A stretch of 8,201 nt of DNA from Desulfocapsa sp. GTDB taxonomy: Bacteria > Desulfobacterota > Desulfobulbia > Desulfobulbales > Desulfocapsaceae. A model generated the notes under the pieces. The model was not told the origin of the DNA. It made no database searches and saw only the letters and a program-made list of their open reading frames with translations. The translations under genes were made by a program, and so were the position numbers. The stretch covers positions 1 to 8,201 of the forward strand of contig JAOZKX010000075.1 of NCBI GenBank assembly GCA_029935135.1, written 5' to 3'. Numbering within the stretch: position 1 is the stretch's first letter; every line of letters begins with the position of its first letter. Below are positions 6,432 to 8,201 of this stretch, one piece after another.

Positions 6432-6479
6432 CTTGAGCGTTCTCCTTTGTTAACCGGTTCATCCGGTAATCTATTTGTT

Positions 6480-7478
6480 TTATTTATCCTGCACCTGTTT
6501 TTCTTCAACAGGACCAAAAATCCACGGTACCAGTTTAATATACCAGGCAGCAGACTGAATCTGAATAACATAGGCAAGGGCAATCAATAGAGCAATGGTC
6601 ATCCCCTGCTCTTTAAAGGCAGTCATGGCAATGGCCAGAGCAATGGAAAGATCGCGCATAACGACCCCAAAAACCATGGCAATCGCGTCACCCCTCTTAA
6701 AAAAGAACTTCCCTATTAAAGACAACATAACATAGGAAAGTACATAAAAGACAATCAGGGGGATAAGGATACTGATAATATCAGCTGGATTGGCAATAAT
6801 ATTCTTTGCCTTCAAGGACATGGCCGTAAAGGCAATCATTGTCACGCCAAGGGCGGAGAATGGAGGGAATTTGGGTTTATACACTTCCATCCATGCTTTC
6901 TTGCCATGTTTTTTTATCAGATAACTCTGCGTCAATATGCCCGCAATAAGAGGAACAAAGACGAAGATACAGATCTGCTTAAACATGTGCAGCATATCCA
7001 CATCAACAGTTGCCCCCATAAACACCTTGGTATAGACAGGTGCTGCCATGGCGCCGATAATCAGCCCGAAAACAAGCATCTTGGTAGCGGCTTCCTTATT
7101 TCCCTTGGCAAATCCCGTCCAGGAAATTGTCATCCCGGATGCCGGTAGAACTCCTATCAAAAACAATCCTACAGCCCAGAGGCCATATTTTTCATCAGCA
7201 CCGGTAAAGAAAATCTTGCCAATACCATAGACCATCATGGGAACCACAATAAAATTTATTATCTGGGTCGTCACCTGCAGCTTCATATCTTTCACATGCA
7301 GGATAGATTTAACATTTAAGGTCGCCATCATGGGATAGACCATAAAAAATGTTATGGGGATAATAAGCATCTTTAATGGTTTGGCATCAAAAAGGAATCC
7401 GCCTCCGATAAGCCCGAGAACCATCGACAGGGGGATAACATAGACAAGATTCTTCTGAATAAGTTGTAATACTTTCAT
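6480..7478 (-). CDS. BASS/ACR3-superfamily membrane transporter (10 TM)
   Basis: This 332-residue integral membrane protein has about ten hydrophobic segments (roughly 12-31, 35-54, 69-92, 99-119, 131-154, 167-187, 206-222, 234-257, 264-287 and 292-317), typical of the bile acid:sodium symporter / arsenite permease superfamily. IPITFFMVYPMMATLNV (40-56), LPASGMTISWTGFAKGNKEAA (111-131) and the ninth-helix motif MRDLSIALAIA (274-284) fit this superfamily. The ACR3 arsenite-transport cysteine in helix 4 and the NNFELAIA glutamate motif in helix 9 are absent, and the only cysteine is Cys170. It therefore should not be called an arsenite efflux pump despite the probable automatic label. AGGAG lies 7 nt before the ATG. 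It sits 33 nt after the DUF302 gene and 48 nt before the NifX-like gene, consistent with one operon. The substrate is unknown; an organic anion or sulfur-containing anion is possible. Confidence 0.87.
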   Translation of the reverse strand: MKVLQLIQKNLVYVIPLSMVLGLIGGGFLFDAKPLKMLIIPITFFMVYPMMATLNVKSILHVKDMKLQVTTQIINFIVVPMMVYGIGKIFFTGADEKYGLWAVGLFLIGVLPASGMTISWTGFAKGNKEAATKMLVFGLIIGAMAAPVYTKVFMGATVDVDMLHMFKQICIFVFVPLIAGILTQSYLIKKHGKKAWMEVYKPKFPPFSALGVTMIAFTAMSLKAKNIIANPADIISILIPLIVFYVLSYVMLSLIGKFFFKRGDAIAMVFGVVMRDLSIALAIAMTAFKEQGMTIALLIALAYVIQIQSAAWYIKLVPWIFGPVEEKQVQDK

Positions 7479-7511
7479 AACCTCACTCCTGAATAAAAAA
7501 AGATTCTTTTC

Positions 7512-7928
7512 TTATTTCACTTCATCAATCATGGATCGAATCTTGGCAAAAGTCTGCGCTAAGGATTCAGGAAATTTGGGATCATTTGGCACCAAGGCAG
7601 CAATATCCTCTGCACTGTAACTCATATAACGAACCTGTGTCTTTCCATCTTTTGAAAAGACCATAACGAACTTGGGCATAAGAATCGAACGCTCAGGGTT
7701 GGCGGTCAGGCTGCCATCGGCCTTGGTGGGTTTACAGACCTGCATCATATGCAGATCAAATTCATCCGGTACGGTTCCTCCATGCTCACGAAAAGTCGTC
7801 TGCATATCCATGGTGTCTGCATTATTTACCACAAAAGCGTTCTCCGCAACTTTCGCGGCAAAATCAGCAACAAATTGTTTTACACTTTTTTCACTTTCTG
7901 TCACATACAGATCTTCCTTCCGGTTCAT
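7512..7928 (-). CDS. DUF302-family protein
   Basis: This soluble 138-residue protein has no signal peptide. The DUF302 core is seen in EFDLHMMQVCKPTKAD (56-71), then ERSILMPKFVMVFSKDGKTQVRYMSYSAEDI (79-109), equivalent to the family's L(M)P-x-V-x-V-[YF]-x-x-x-G-x-V segment. A helical tail (121-138) follows. The single Cys65, with His60, may be functional; the family has no established general activity. The start at 7928 is preceded by AGGAG at 7 nt. It is the first gene of the DUF302/transporter/NifX-like unit and follows a promoter with an operator-like palindrome. It may serve as a small ligand- or redox-binding partner of the transporter, which is inference from context. Confidence 0.85.
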   Translation of the reverse strand: MNRKEDLYVTESEKSVKQFVADFAAKVAENAFVVNNADTMDMQTTFREHGGTVPDEFDLHMMQVCKPTKADGSLTANPERSILMPKFVMVFSKDGKTQVRYMSYSAEDIAALVPNDPKFPESLAQTFAKIRSMIDEVK

Positions 7929-7952
7929 GTTGTTCTCCTAAAAAAATTTACA

Positions 7953-7980
7953 ACTATATCTTTCCAGTATTCACTATGAA
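7953..7980 (-). promoter_or_regulatory. Candidate promoter of the DUF302-transporter-NifX-like unit
   Basis: On the minus strand, TTCATA (7980-7975) and TATAGT (7958-7953, five of six matches to TATAAT) are 16 bp apart. Transcription would start about 20 nt before the DUF302 ATG's ribosome-site region. An alternative is TTGACA at 8050-8045, but its partner at 17 bp is only TAGTTT. Confidence 0.45.
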
Positions 7981-7985
7981 TACTG
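7965..7985. promoter_or_regulatory. Operator-like palindrome upstream of DUF302 gene
   Basis: CAGTATTCA and TGAATACTG are perfect 9-bp inverted copies separated by CTA. The site is 36 bp upstream of the DUF302 ATG and covers the candidate -35 element, so a bound dimeric regulator would block RNA polymerase. The regulator is unknown; the DUF134 protein and an unlinked ArsR- or other winged-helix protein are candidates. Confidence 0.6.
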
Positions 7986-8201
7986 CAATTTATCGACAGC
8001 TACGCTAATGAGCATATGCACAAACTAATGTGGAACCATGACCATGTCAAGGGAAAACAAAAATAATTCAGGCAAATCCAGCCAGGATATTGCGGCCTCA
8101 GTAGAGATAAGCACTTACAAAAAACTCATATTCGGAGTATTCTGTTTTTAGAACCTACGATGTTAAATCCATCAATACTTCTTGCTTTTTATTGCAGATT
8201 T
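7986..8201. other. Right-hand stretch without a convincing gene
   Basis: With the DUF302 upstream region this gives 273 bases without a supported gene. It holds a GCATATGC palindrome (8012-8019), two CTAATG copies flanking it, and a minus-strand TTGACA at 8050-8045. A 37-codon ORF (8038-8151, +) lacks a good ribosome site and any recognisable domain. The edge may belong to the control region of a gene outside the window. Confidence 0.5.

Noticed and set aside
8038..8151. 37-codon ORF on the plus strand (two in-frame ATGs at 8038 and 8044)
   Set aside because: It has no clear ribosome site, no recognisable domain and a short length; it is consistent with chance.

Overview
The window reads as a piece of chromosome from an anaerobic Gram-negative bacterium, most likely a member of the Desulfobacterota (sulfate-reducer-like). 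The lineage call is inference. It rests on the combination of an unusual RNB-family exoribonuclease, RF3, a DUF134/NifX-like gene pair, a DUF302 protein and short G-rich intergenic heptad arrays. No rRNA or tRNA gene, CRISPR array or transposase gene is visible.

Layout. (1) 2-1642 (+): the 3' part of an RNase II/R-type exoribonuclease whose start lies upstream of the window. (2) 3551-1704 (-): rfbB and rfbC (dTDP-sugar synthesis, overlapping by 4 bp) followed by a 66-residue protein of unknown function, converging on the nuclease gene. (3) 3787-5376 (+): prfC (peptide chain release factor 3), divergent from rfbB across a 235-bp AT-rich promoter region. (4) 5751-5467 (-): a DUF134 helix-turn-helix protein, convergent with prfC. 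(5) 7928-6042 (-): a compact three-gene unit made of a DUF302 protein, a ten-helix BASS/ACR3-superfamily membrane transporter and a NifX-like iron-sulfur/cofactor-binding protein. Its candidate promoter is overlapped by a perfect 9-3-9 palindrome. (6) 7986-8201: no convincing gene.

How the genes fit together. rfbB and rfbC catalyse the second and third steps of dTDP-L-rhamnose formation; rfbA and rfbD are not in the window. The DUF302/transporter/NifX-like/DUF134 cluster looks like a small accessory system that could couple transport of an anion or organic acid to a metal- or redox-responsive protein and a DNA-binding regulator. Its substrate cannot be read from the sequence.

The most unusual signal is not a gene. 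Five arrays of a degenerate 7-bp repeat (consensus A/C-GGT-N-TG, with one GGGTNTT variant) each begin 5-8 nt after the stop codon of a gene, always with the G-rich strand in the sense of that gene: nuclease, rfbC, prfC, DUF134 and NifX-like. Three of the five end in the heptad (A/G)GGTAAG. Two arrays face each other between prfC and the DUF134 gene and can fold into a 24-bp imperfect stem. A separate REPIN-like element, two inverted copies of a REP hairpin headed TGTAGGAG, sits between the NifX-like and DUF134 genes inside a longer degenerate palindrome.
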